DNA of 64,000 bases from DATKRB01 sp963794215 (GCA_963794215.1 CAWCCQ010000002.1:434001-498000); one strand, 5' to 3'; shown: positions 27,537 through 36,065, counted from the first letter of the stretch. Notes: a model not told the origin generated them from the sequence alone. Translations and numbers: made by a program.

Positions 27537-27884
27537 GTGACCGACATCCTCGAACGTGAGACCACACCCCGATCGAGCGAAGAACCAGCGCTCGAGGTCG
27601 AGCTGCAGGTGCGCGGCGCGCTCTGCGCCCTCGAGCTGCGGGGAGAGCTGACCGCGGCGACGGTGGGCGCACTGCACGCGCAGATCGACCAGCTCTCCTG
27701 CACACCGTGCACCGAGGTCATACTCGACTTCTCCGGTTTGGACGCGCTCGACGAGGTGGGTAGCAATGTCCTGGTCGGCCTCTACTACTACGTCGCGGGC
27801 CGGGGCGGGCGCACGATGATCAACGGCGCATCGGTGCAAGTGGCCGAGTCGCTGGCGGGTACGGTCCTCGTCGAGTTGACGTGA
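27537..27884 (+). CDS. STAS-domain protein (anti-sigma-factor antagonist-like)
   Basis: A 115-aa protein; GTG 27537 follows AGGGGGAG. The STAS fold is clear from ALCALELRGELTAATV and CTEVILDFSGLDALDEVGSN. In SpoIIAA/RsbV proteins the loop is DSSG with the second Ser phosphorylated by an RsbW-type kinase; here it reads DEVG (residues 72-75), so the phospho-acceptor is missing. It may be constitutively active or serve a different partner. It is placed behind a SigB-like promoter and 2 kb from an RsbW-like ATPase, suggesting a partner-switching module. Confidence 0.82.
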   Translation: MTDILERETTPRSSEEPALEVELQVRGALCALELRGELTAATVGALHAQIDQLSCTPCTEVILDFSGLDALDEVGSNVLVGLYYYVAGRGGRTMINGASVQVAESLAGTVLVELT

Positions 27885-28078
27885 CGTCGACCAGCGGGTC
27901 CCGGGACGACACCGCACCTCGTCGCCCCACCTCCGAACGCCGCGAGGAGCCCCACGATGATCGCCCTGTGACCACACCGCCCGAAGTTGACCCACGGCTC
28001 GACGAGGAGATCGACGAGGAAGCCGAAGAATCGTTTCCCGCAAGCGACCCGCCGTCGCGTTGGTCCGGAACTATTTGA
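27881..28078 (+). CDS. Small acidic protein with EESFPASDPPS motif
   Basis: A 65-aa protein; GTG 27881 overlaps the STAS stop (GTGA). The C-terminal half, DPRLDEEIDEEAEESFPASD followed by PPSRW, is a short motif seen in many bacterial small proteins of unknown function that often accompany stress genes. A shorter start at GTG 27968 would leave only this conserved part. No membrane segment. Translational coupling suggests it belongs to the same stress transcript. Confidence 0.6.
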   Translation: MTSTSGSRDDTAPRRPTSERREEPHDDRPVTTPPEVDPRLDEEIDEEAEESFPASDPPSRWSGTI

Positions 28079-28143
28079 CCAGCGCCGGCCAGTCGGCAGC
28101 GCGCTCACGAGCGACCGCGTTGGAGAACGCGAGTCGCCGAAGG

Positions 28144-28365
28144 TCACTCGATCCGGCCCTCACCCTTGGCGTCGGCCCCGATCCGCATCATCTCTTCGTA
28201 GTGCTCGGCCACCTCGGCCATCTCTCCCGATGAGCTGGCCTGCGCGGCGCGCTCGGCCAGCTGTTCCTCCCTGTTGCTCGGCGGCCGGTCGGCCACGTGC
28301 GCGTGGGTCGAGTCGCGCTCATCCGCCTCGACCGTCTCGACGTCGGGCTCGCTCTGCTTGTCCAT
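28144..28365 (-). CDS. Small charged hypothetical protein
   Basis: A 73-aa, strongly acidic protein starting MDKQSEPDVETVEADERDS behind GGAGGGG. The second half is helical (EEQLAERAAQ, then EMAEVAEHYEEMMRIGADA). No domain is recognised. It is convergent with the preceding small gene and divergent from otsA, which places it within the stress island. Strong ribosome site and codon bias support it as real. Confidence 0.62.
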   Translation of the reverse strand: MDKQSEPDVETVEADERDSTHAHVADRPPSNREEQLAERAAQASSSGEMAEVAEHYEEMMRIGADAKGEGRIE

Positions 28366-28596
28366 TTCCCCTCCATTCGGCAGGCTATTGGTAACCCCAG
28401 TTCAGGGGGGCTGTAGTGGAACGAACCGAGGACCCATACGGACACCGCAGGGCACGACCCTGCTAGTCCTCTACCCCCAACGGCGACGATTCGAAACTCA
28501 CGGGCTTCGTTACCCTCATCAGCGGCGGGGGTTGCAGGCCGTGCGCAATGGGAATGCTCTAGGAGCGCGACCACCCGCGCAGGAGGCGAGGGACCC

Positions 28597-30021
28597 GTGC
28601 ACGACGTGGAGATGGGGGAGGGTCACCGGTCCCCCGAACTCGTGATCGTGGCCAACCGGTTGCCCGTTCGTGCGGTCACCGTCGACGGGGCCACCAGCTG
28701 GGAACCAAGTCCGGGGGGCCTCACCTCGGCGTTGACACCGGCGTTGCGAGAGCGCGCCCAGCGCAACGGCCAAGCCGTGTGGATCGGGTGGTCCGGGGTG
28801 GCCGGCACCAGCCCCGTGCCTGCGTCGCACGAGGGGGTCGAGCTCCGCGCGGTGACGCTGAGCGAGGAGGACCAAGAGGAGTTCTATCTCGGGTTCGCCA
28901 ACGCCACGCTGTGGCCGTTGTATCACGACGCCATCCGCGCCCCGACCTTCGACCGGGGCTGGTGGCAGCGGTACCAGGCAGTGAACGCCCGATTCGCCGC
29001 CGCGGCGGCCGGCGCCGCGTCTCGGGGTGCCAGCGTCTGGATCCACGACTACCAGCTGCAGCTCGTGCCCCGGATGCTGCGGGACATGCGACCCGACCTG
29101 CGGATCGGGTTCTTTCTGCACATCCCTTTCCCACCCCAGGAGCTGTTCTTGCAGCTGCCGTGGCGGCGCGAGATTCTTCTGGGCCTCCTCGGAGCGGATC
29201 TCGTGGGATTTCAGGTTCCGGGAGCGGCCGCCAATTTCGCACGCTTGGCGCGCCGGCTGGTCGGCGTACGCGGCACCGATACCAGCATCGAGTTCGGTGG
29301 GCGGCAGGTTCGCGTGGGCGCGTTCCCCATCTCGGTCGACACCGAGCAGCTGGTCCGCGAGGCGTCGGGTCCGGCCACTGAGGCCCGCGCCCGCCAGATC
29401 CGCCGCGACCTCGGCGACCCCGAGCTCATCTTGCTCGGGGTGGACCGTCTGGACTACACGAAGGGCATCGATCGACGGGTCAGGGCGGTCGCCGAACTGT
29501 TCGCTGACGGGACCTTCACACCGTCGAAGCACGTGATGGTGCAGATCGCCGTGCCGAGCCGAGAGGTGGACCCCCACTATCAACGCGAGCGGCACCGGCT
29601 CGAGCAGCTCGTGAGCGAGGTGAACGGCGAGTTCTCCGGCGTCGGGCATCCGGTCGTCCACTATCTGCACCAGAGCGTCCCCTTCGACGAGCTCGTCGCG
29701 CTCTACCGGGCCGCTGATCTCATGCTTGTCACGCCCCTACGCGACGGGATGAACCTCGTGGCCAAGGAATACGTCTCGTGCCGGGTTGACGACGACGGTG
29801 TCCTCGTACTCAGCGAATTCGCCGGTGCGGCCACCCAGCTGCGGGGTGCGATCCTCGTGAATCCTCACGACCTCGACGGCACCAAGGAGGCCATCAGCTA
29901 CGCCCTTTCGCTGACGCCCGAAGAGGTCCGCTCTCGAATGCGCCGCCTGCGCCGAACGGTCCGGCGCCACGACGTGCACGCCTGGGCCCGCAGCTTCTTG
30001 CGGGCGCTGGAGGAGCGCTGA
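28597..30021 (+). CDS. otsA: Alpha,alpha-trehalose-phosphate synthase (UDP/GDP-forming)
   Basis: A 474-aa GT20 enzyme starting GTG 28597 behind GCGAGGGA. Substrate-site motifs are all present: VIVANRLPVR and PSPGGLTSAL (glucose-6-P and donor phosphate), WIGWSG, WIHDYQLQLVP, FFLHIPFPPQE, LGVDRLDYTKGIDRR and LRDGMNLVAKEY. It makes trehalose-6-P, a compatible-solute precursor. No trehalose-6-phosphate phosphatase (otsB) is adjacent, so that gene must be elsewhere. Its position among STAS/RsbW-like genes fits osmotic or general stress control, although I found no convincing SigB-type box directly upstream. Confidence 0.95.
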   Translation: MHDVEMGEGHRSPELVIVANRLPVRAVTVDGATSWEPSPGGLTSALTPALRERAQRNGQAVWIGWSGVAGTSPVPASHEGVELRAVTLSEEDQEEFYLGFANATLWPLYHDAIRAPTFDRGWWQRYQAVNARFAAAAAGAASRGASVWIHDYQLQLVPRMLRDMRPDLRIGFFLHIPFPPQELFLQLPWRREILLGLLGADLVGFQVPGAAANFARLARRLVGVRGTDTSIEFGGRQVRVGAFPISVDTEQLVREASGPATEARARQIRRDLGDPELILLGVDRLDYTKGIDRRVRAVAELFADGTFTPSKHVMVQIAVPSREVDPHYQRERHRLEQLVSEVNGEFSGVGHPVVHYLHQSVPFDELVALYRAADLMLVTPLRDGMNLVAKEYVSCRVDDDGVLVLSEFAGAATQLRGAILVNPHDLDGTKEAISYALSLTPEEVRSRMRRLRRTVRRHDVHAWARSFLRALEER

Positions 30022-30030
30022 TCGCGCGCA

Positions 30031-30066
30031 ACCAGGTGATTGCCAGTCACCAGGTGATTGCGAGTA
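30031..30066. repeat. Tandem 18-bp direct repeat between convergent genes
   Basis: Two copies of an 18-bp unit with core ACCAGGTGATTGC (30031-30048 and 30049-30066, two mismatches) fill the interval between the otsA stop and the convergent ATPase stop. No hairpin with a T run is visible, so it is not an obvious terminator. Confidence 0.7.
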
Positions 30067-30076
30067 ACCGATTGGC

Positions 30077-30526
30077 TCAGGCGCCGTCATGGTTGAGGGA
30101 GACCACAGGAGCCTCGAACCAGACGACTTTGTGGCCTCCGTCACGCTGCACACCCCAGCGCGACGCGAGGGACGCGACGAGCTGCATGCCCCGTCCCCCC
30201 TCTTCGTAGAGGCCCGAGCGACGGAGCACCGGCACCCCGGGATGATCGTCGGTGGCGGCGATACGGACCGTCGAATGTCCCACCACCGTCGCCTCGACCC
30301 AGATGGCACGCAGCGCATGACGGACGGCGTTGGTGACGATCTCGCTGGTCAAGAGACCGACCACTCGGCCGGGGTCGTCGCAGCGCCACGACTTGAGCGT
30401 CTCGGCTACAAAGGCGCGGGCCACCGGAACGCTCTGGGGGGCGGCGGGCAGCTCAATGCCGGCCCGAGCACTCGGGTTGCTCTGCTCCGCGCCATCGCCG
30501 GGAGGTCTGCCTTCGGGAGAGCTCAT
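30077..30526 (-). CDS. RsbW-like ATP-binding (HATPase) regulatory protein
   Basis: A 149-aa single-domain GHKL ATPase. It has the N-box EIVTNAVRHA, an altered G1 box (ATDDHPGVPVLR) and the G2 region GGRGMQLVASLASRWGV. Proteins of this architecture are anti-sigma factors or serine kinases that phosphorylate STAS antagonists. The start is MSSPEGRPPG at 30526; the first 30 residues are Pro/Gly-rich. It is convergent with otsA. A functional link to the STAS protein at 27.5 kb is inferred from proximity only; that STAS lacks the usual phospho-Ser. Confidence 0.78.
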   Translation of the reverse strand: MSSPEGRPPGDGAEQSNPSARAGIELPAAPQSVPVARAFVAETLKSWRCDDPGRVVGLLTSEIVTNAVRHALRAIWVEATVVGHSTVRIAATDDHPGVPVLRRSGLYEEGGRGMQLVASLASRWGVQRDGGHKVVWFEAPVVSLNHDGA

Positions 30527-30616
30527 CGGATAGCGCGTCCACCTCGTTCGACTACGACGCCACGACCGTATTCCGCCCGGCAACTCGGGGCGAACCTCTC
30601 CCAGGGGTGCCCCGCA

Positions 30617-31144
30617 TCAGGCGGGATGCCCGGGTTCGATGTCGGGCACGTCGGAGAGGAGCAATTGTCCCGAGTGGGTGCCCGGTCCTCCACTGACCGG
30701 CTCCACCAGACACGCGACGTGGTCGCCAGCGTCCCACCGACCAGCGATGGCACCTTCCAGCCACGCTGCGCACTCGGTCAGGAGCGGCGACCCCGTCACG
30801 CCTGAGGTCCAGCTGACCTCGCGGAACTTGTCGTCGACGTCGCCGGTCCGACTCCCAAAGAGCCGCGCGAGGTCATGCTGGTCGTCCCCCAGCAAGTGGA
30901 GGGCGAGGCTCTGCGCATGCTGCACGACGCCCCAGGTGTGGTTGACCTTGGACACGCAGACCAGGTACCTCGCGGGGTGGATGCTGCACTGGGTCACGAA
31001 GCCTACAAGGCATCCGCTGCGGTCGGCGCCCGAGGCGGCGGTAACCACGAACAGGGGCGCATCGGCGCGTCCGCTCATGGCCTTGGCCGCATCCTGCGCC
31101 GCGTTGGTCTCGTCGGGGATCGCGTCAGTCACTTGGGTCCACAT
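30617..31144 (-). CDS. Flavin reductase-like (FMN-binding split-barrel) protein
   Basis: A 175-aa protein with the flavin-reductase fold: PLFVVTAASGADRSGCLVGF, PARYLVCVSKVNHTWGVV, LALHLLGDDQHDLARLFG and a C-terminal GQLLLSDVPDI. Members reduce FMN/FAD with NAD(P)H or bind flavin in two-component oxygenases. It lies 90 nt upstream of the HATPase start on the same strand. A SigB-like box overlaps the region just before ATG 31144; if that promoter is used, the leader is only about 10 nt and a later start, such as MSGRADAP at 31078, is possible. Confidence 0.8.
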   Translation of the reverse strand: MWTQVTDAIPDETNAAQDAAKAMSGRADAPLFVVTAASGADRSGCLVGFVTQCSIHPARYLVCVSKVNHTWGVVQHAQSLALHLLGDDQHDLARLFGSRTGDVDDKFREVSWTSGVTGSPLLTECAAWLEGAIAGRWDAGDHVACLVEPVSGGPGTHSGQLLLSDVPDIEPGHPA

Positions 31145-31160
31145 CGCTTCATCTCACGGC

Positions 31161-31186
31161 ATACCCGACACCGCCTGAACCTACGC
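31161..31186 (-). promoter_or_regulatory. Candidate SigB/SigF-type promoter
   Basis: On the minus strand GCGT (31186-31183), 16 bp and GGGTAT (31166-31161) fit the relaxed GNNT-N14-16-GGGTAT consensus. It is just upstream of the flavin-reductase gene. The -35 part is weak, so this is weaker than the box at 27429. Confidence 0.35.
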
Positions 31187-31294
31187 CACCCCGGGTCCGC
31201 TGCGGTCGGGGTCTCGTGCGGTGTGGCGCCGATTCCACCCTCGCCGCAACCCTCTGGCAACGAGTCGGCCACAACGTGCCGATTTGATAGGCGC

Positions 31295-34200
31295 ATGGCC
31301 GAGCAGATCAGACCGGCGCGCCCATCGACTGCCTCGGATCCCGAGGGCACCATATCGCCACCCGCCGAAGCTGCCGCCACACCTTCCCCGGACGCGCCCG
31401 ACACCCCGAGACATGCGCGGCGACCGAGCTTGCCGAGTGCGCCCAGCGGATCCCAACGGGAATGGGGCGGGGACCGGCGCCAGAAGCCGATGCCGGTGAT
31501 CTCGCGCCCGATCACCGAGCGACGGGTCGCCTTCGCCAGGTTGGCCATCGTGGTCACCGTTCTTGCTTGGTTGGGCTACCTCGGCACCTGGATCAGCGGT
31601 GAGCTCCTAGGCGCCGCGCCCACTACGGCCCGGGCGCGGGTCGAGGCGATCTTCTACCTGTTCATCGTGACGCTGCTCACCGCCTCAGCGATGGCCTATC
31701 TGGTGAGCCGCCTCGGCTTCATGTACCGGACCCGATCGCATCACCGCACGCCCAAGTCGACCATCGACGAGTTCTTCGACCACACGGCGCCAACGCTCAC
31801 CGCAATCGTGCCGTCGTACCAAGAAGATGCGCGTGTCATCCGTAACACGCTGCTCTCCGCCGCGTTGCAGGAATACCCCGACATGCGAGTCGTCCTGCTC
31901 ATCGACGACCCGCCGTCCCCTCGGCTGCGACGCCACCACGAGATGCTGATGGCGGCCCGCTCGTTGCCCCGTCAGATCGAGGAGCTTCTCGCCGAGCCGA
32001 GCCTGCATTTCGCCACGGCGCTCGAACGCTACGAGCTGTCGGCACGCCGAGGCGACCAGCCCGATGCGCAGACCATCGGCCAACTCGCCGACGAGTACGA
32101 GCTCGCCGCCTCTTGGCTGAGGGAGATGGCCGAGGGACAGGAGATCGTCGACCACACCGATGTGTTCTTCGTGAACGAGGTGCTCAGACGGCAAGCTGAC
32201 GACCTCGCACTGATCGCGACCGCCCTACGAGCCGCCCTGGACGAGGGCGTCCTCCTCCCCAAGGAGCGGATCGTCCAGTTCTATCGTCGCCTGTCGTGGA
32301 TCTTCCGCGCCGAGGTCTCGAGCTTCGAGCGCAAGCAGTACGCCTCGCTCTCGCACGAACCGAACAAGGCGATGAACCTCAACAGCTATCTAGGTCTGAT
32401 GGGCGGGGGCTACCGCGAGGTCGTCACAGTGACCGGCCGCGTGCTCGTCCCGGCCCCATTCGGGGCGTCACAGCTCGAGGTACCCGATCCCGACTACGTC
32501 CTCACGCTGGACGCGGACAGCATCCTGCTTCCCGAGTACTGCATCAGGCTGGTCCACCTCCTCGAGCAGAGCCAGCACCAACGGGTGGCGATCGCGCAGA
32601 CGCCCTACAGCGCCTACCCCGGGTCGGTCACCAGGCTTGAGCGGATCGCCGGGGCGACGACCGACCTCCAGCACATCGTCCATCAGGGACTCACGTACTT
32701 CGACGCCACCTTCTGGGTGGGCGCCAATGCGGTGATCCGCAAGCGGGCGCTCGACGACATCGCCACGAGCTCGTACATCGGGGACTGGGAGATCCGCCAC
32801 TACATCCAGGACCGCACGGTCATCGAGGACACCGACTCGACGATCGACCTCGGCATCCACGGTTGGTCCTTGGTCAATGCACCCGAACGACTGAGCTACA
32901 GCGCCAGCCCGCCAGACTTCGGATCGCTGTGCATCCAGCGCAAGCGCTGGGCCAATGGCGGCTTGCTCATCCTGCCCAAGCTCGTACGTCAGGTCAGGGC
33001 CCGACGGGCCCGTGGCGAGCGAACGAGGCTTGGTGAGCTGGCGTTGCGCAGCAACTACATGGCGTCGATCTTCTGGAGTTCGTTCAGCCTGCTGATCCTG
33101 CTGGCGTTTCCCTTCAGCAGCACGCTGATCACGCCCTTACTGGGCGTTGTCGCCCTCCCCTACTTCCTCGCCATGGCGAGCGACCTGCGGACCTGCGGCT
33201 ACAAGCGACTCGACGTCCTGCGGATCTACGGCTTCAACCTCGTCTTGCTGCCGGTGAACCTCGCCGGCACCGGTTCCTCGTTCGCCCAGGTCCTCACCGG
33301 CGAGAAGAGCCCATTCACCCGGACGCCCAAGGTGCGCAACCGGACCGTGGCGCCCCTCTTCTTCGTGGTCGCGCCCTATGCGGTGGTGGCCCTGGCCGGC
33401 TGGACCTTCTACTACGCCTACGTGCGCATGCGGTGGGAGAACATGGCCTATGCCGGCGTCAACGTCCTGCTCGCCAGCTACGCGATCGTGGCGTTCATCG
33501 GCATCCGCAACTCTGTCGGCGACGTGTGGGCCCACGTGCGGTCGATGCTGTCCAAGCCCGCCGTCAAGTCCCCCCGCCGGGCCGCGAAGGCCACCACGGC
33601 CCCCAGCGTGGCGGCCGGCGTCGACTGGCGATCCGTGCTCCAGTTCGGCTCCACCGATCCGGCCCACTGGCCCGTATCGGGACCGGCCACGCTGATCACC
33701 GGTCCCCTCGGGCCCTCGGTCGTCGCCCGCTCGGCGCACACCAGGGCGGCCGCTTCGACATCGACTCGGATCCCGAGGGAACCAGAACCCCTGGCGCCCG
33801 GTACGACGGCGGTCGACTTCCATACCGTGTTCCAGCCCATCTTGGATCTGCGGACGAACGTCGTCGTCGGGTACGAGGCATTGACGAGGTTCGCCGACGG
33901 ACGGGGACCCGAGCACCAGATGGCCGAGACATTGTCCTCGGGCGCCGCGGTCGAGCTCGAGGCGGCGCTGGTCCAGGCGGCCGTCGATTCGGCCCAGAGC
34001 TTCATCGCCGACACGTTCCTCGCCATCAACGCGTCCTCGCGCTTTGTCATTGCCGACGCCACCTTCCGCTCGATCATCCAAGGGGCGCTCTGCGATGTGG
34101 TGGTGGAGCTGCGTGAGCCGGTGACCATTGACGCCGACCAGGCGCTGCGACAAGTCATCGGGAGCCTTCCGCGCAACGCGTCCTTGGCCATCGACAACGC

Positions 34201-34468
34201 CGGGCTCGGGCACAAGAGCCTGGCCCTGGTCGGGACCCTCCAACCCCGCTTCGTCAAGCTCGACCGCAACCAAGTGGCCGGCATCGATGGTGACCCGGCA
34301 CGCCAGGCACAGGTGCGAACGCTGGTCTCGGTCGCCGAGGGGGCCGGCACGACGGTGGTGGCGACCGGAATCGAGACCGAAATGGAGCTCGTGACCTTGC
34401 GCGACCTCGGCGTGGGCTGTGGGCAGGGCTACCTGCTCGGTCGACCGAGCGAGTTGGTCCATGCCTGA
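31295..34468 (+). CDS. Processive family-2 glycosyltransferase fused to a degenerate EAL domain
   Basis: A 1057-aa protein. Residues 1-75 are a Pro-rich cytoplasmic tail; two membrane helices (about 80-103 and 117-139) precede a cellulose-synthase-like GT-A domain: LIDDPP (Asp204-Asp205), LDADSIL (DxD, 405-407), VIEDTDS (acidic base region, 510-513) and QRKRWANGG (QxxRW, 548-552). About 190 residues, helical and charged, separate the first two motifs. More membrane helices follow at about 590-740. Residues 841-1057 are an EAL domain: GYEALTRF, INAS, ELRE, KLDR and GQGYLLGRP are kept, but DDFG reads DNAG (967-970) and the AEGVE Glu is Thr1024, so c-di-GMP hydrolysis is unlikely and sensing more likely. 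It overlaps the GH18 gene by 8 nt. Confidence 0.88.
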   Translation: MAEQIRPARPSTASDPEGTISPPAEAAATPSPDAPDTPRHARRPSLPSAPSGSQREWGGDRRQKPMPVISRPITERRVAFARLAIVVTVLAWLGYLGTWISGELLGAAPTTARARVEAIFYLFIVTLLTASAMAYLVSRLGFMYRTRSHHRTPKSTIDEFFDHTAPTLTAIVPSYQEDARVIRNTLLSAALQEYPDMRVVLLIDDPPSPRLRRHHEMLMAARSLPRQIEELLAEPSLHFATALERYELSARRGDQPDAQTIGQLADEYELAASWLREMAEGQEIVDHTDVFFVNEVLRRQADDLALIATALRAALDEGVLLPKERIVQFYRRLSWIFRAEVSSFERKQYASLSHEPNKAMNLNSYLGLMGGGYREVVTVTGRVLVPAPFGASQLEVPDPDYVLTLDADSILLPEYCIRLVHLLEQSQHQRVAIAQTPYSAYPGSVTRLERIAGATTDLQHIVHQGLTYFDATFWVGANAVIRKRALDDIATSSYIGDWEIRHYIQDRTVIEDTDSTIDLGIHGWSLVNAPERLSYSASPPDFGSLCIQRKRWANGGLLILPKLVRQVRARRARGERTRLGELALRSNYMASIFWSSFSLLILLAFPFSSTLITPLLGVVALPYFLAMASDLRTCGYKRLDVLRIYGFNLVLLPVNLAGTGSSFAQVLTGEKSPFTRTPKVRNRTVAPLFFVVAPYAVVALAGWTFYYAYVRMRWENMAYAGVNVLLASYAIVAFIGIRNSVGDVWAHVRSMLSKPAVKSPRRAAKATTAPSVAAGVDWRSVLQFGSTDPAHWPVSGPATLITGPLGPSVVARSAHTRAAASTSTRIPREPEPLAPGTTAVDFHTVFQPILDLRTNVVVGYEALTRFADGRGPEHQMAETLSSGAAVELEAALVQAAVDSAQSFIADTFLAINASSRFVIADATFRSIIQGALCDVVVELREPVTIDADQALRQVIGSLPRNASLAIDNAGLGHKSLALVGTLQPRFVKLDRNQVAGIDGDPARQAQVRTLVSVAEGAGTTVVATGIETEMELVTLRDLGVGCGQGYLLGRPSELVHA

Positions 34469-36065
34469 GCGCGCCGACGGAACCACCGCGTTGCTCGATT
34501 CGCGGACCGGCGGTTCGGTCGTCGAGCCTGATGGCCTGATCGATGAGGAGCCGGCCCGCCACATCTCGGCCCTGCGGGTCCTGGCCGTCCTGGTCGTCCT
34601 GGCAATGGCCGTCGCCGGGGGGATCGTCGGGTTGCGCAGCCGCCTGGCCGCCACCGCCGCGGTGCCCGGAACATGGTTCGCGCCCTACGTCGACGTGACG
34701 GCGACCCCGACGTACCAGTTCCAGGAGGCGACCGACAACGACGCCCGCCAGGTCGCGCTCGGGTTCGTGGTCGCTGACACCCACGCCTCGTGCACCCCGA
34801 GCTGGGGCGGTGTCTACACCACGACGCAGGCAGCCCAAGCCCTCAACCTCGACTCGCGGATCGCACAGGTGCGCAACGAGGGAGCCCAGGTGATCGTCTC
34901 GTTCGGTGGACAGAAGAACACCAATCTCGACGTCGCCTGTACGAACCCGACCGCCTTGCGGGCCGCCTACCAGTCGGTGATCACGAGGTACCACTTGACG
35001 GCGATCGATCTCGACATCGAGGGCAACGCCCTGGACAACTATGCATCGATCCGCCGTGGTGGACAGGTCATGGCGTCGCTGCAGCACGCGGCACGCGTCG
35101 CCCGTACGCGCCTCGCCGTATGGCTCACCTTGCCCGTCGAGCCCGACGGATTGCAGGACAACGCGCTGTCGGTGATCAGCACCATGCTGCGGTCCCACGT
35201 GGTCGTCGCCGGTGTCAACGTCATGACGATGGACTTCAGCGGACTGCAGGGCACGCCCGACATGTTGAGCGAGAGCGAGCAGGCGCTCGACACCACGCAC
35301 AGCCAGTTGACCATCCTCTTCCCCAAGTTCGGCATCCACCTGCGCTCCAAGCAGATCTGGAACCGCATGGGTGCGACGGTGATGATCGGACAGAATGATG
35401 TCGCCAACCAGCAGTTCACCGTGACGGACGCCAAAGGACTCACCCGATTCGCTTCGGGCAACGGCCTCGGACGGGTGTCCATGTGGTCGCTCAACCGGGA
35501 CTCCCAGTGCGGATCGAGCTTCGCCGTGACCGGGGTGATGTCCACCACCTGCAGCGGCGTAGCCCAGTCCCGTCTCGAGTTCTCCAGCGTCTTTTCCCAA
35601 CTGAACGGGACGTTCGGCGCTGCATCCGATGGGCGGCTGGTGACCCCAGCGGTCGACACGAACCCGGCTGATGCCCCCTACCCCGAGTGGCAACCGGCGG
35701 AGTCGTACCAGACCGGGTACAAGGTCGTGCGTGAGGGCTACATCTACCAGGCCAAGTGGTACAACCAGGGCCAGGACCCCGCCACCCAGGTGCAGTACAC
35801 CTGGCAGACACCCTGGCTGCTCGTCGGTCCGGTGGTGACGGGCGACCACGCCCCCGCCCTGCCGACGCTTCCCGTCGGCACCTACCCGGCATGGTCGGCG
35901 ACACAAAGCTACGTCGCTGGCGACCAGGTCCTTCTCGACGGCCTGCCCTACCAGGCCAAATGGTCGTCGCTCGGCGCGTCGCCGGCTGACGAGGCCGTCG
36001 ACCCCTCGTCGTCGCCGTGGCAGCCCTTGTTCAGCATTCCGGGCGAGCCCGCCGCGACGTCCTGA
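34461..36065 (+). CDS. Membrane-anchored GH18 (chitinase-like) protein with two CBM5/12-like modules
   Basis: A 534-aa protein; ATG 34461 lies inside the end of the glycosyltransferase gene. One signal anchor (about 38-58) places the rest outside the cell. The GH18 barrel has VIVSFGGQKN (148-153) and AIDLDIEG, giving the catalytic D183-x-D185-x-E187; the outer Asp of the full DxxDxDxE is Thr180. Two C-terminal chitin-binding-like modules follow: one at about 407-458 with YQAKWYNQGQDP and one at about 475-525 with YQAKWSSLGASP. It probably trims or binds a beta-linked N-acetylglucosamine polymer made by the coupled synthase, as BcsZ or PgaB do in other systems. Polymer identity is inferred. 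Confidence 0.85.
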   Translation: MPERADGTTALLDSRTGGSVVEPDGLIDEEPARHISALRVLAVLVVLAMAVAGGIVGLRSRLAATAAVPGTWFAPYVDVTATPTYQFQEATDNDARQVALGFVVADTHASCTPSWGGVYTTTQAAQALNLDSRIAQVRNEGAQVIVSFGGQKNTNLDVACTNPTALRAAYQSVITRYHLTAIDLDIEGNALDNYASIRRGGQVMASLQHAARVARTRLAVWLTLPVEPDGLQDNALSVISTMLRSHVVVAGVNVMTMDFSGLQGTPDMLSESEQALDTTHSQLTILFPKFGIHLRSKQIWNRMGATVMIGQNDVANQQFTVTDAKGLTRFASGNGLGRVSMWSLNRDSQCGSSFAVTGVMSTTCSGVAQSRLEFSSVFSQLNGTFGAASDGRLVTPAVDTNPADAPYPEWQPAESYQTGYKVVREGYIYQAKWYNQGQDPATQVQYTWQTPWLLVGPVVTGDHAPALPTLPVGTYPAWSATQSYVAGDQVLLDGLPYQAKWSSLGASPADEAVDPSSSPWQPLFSIPGEPAATS

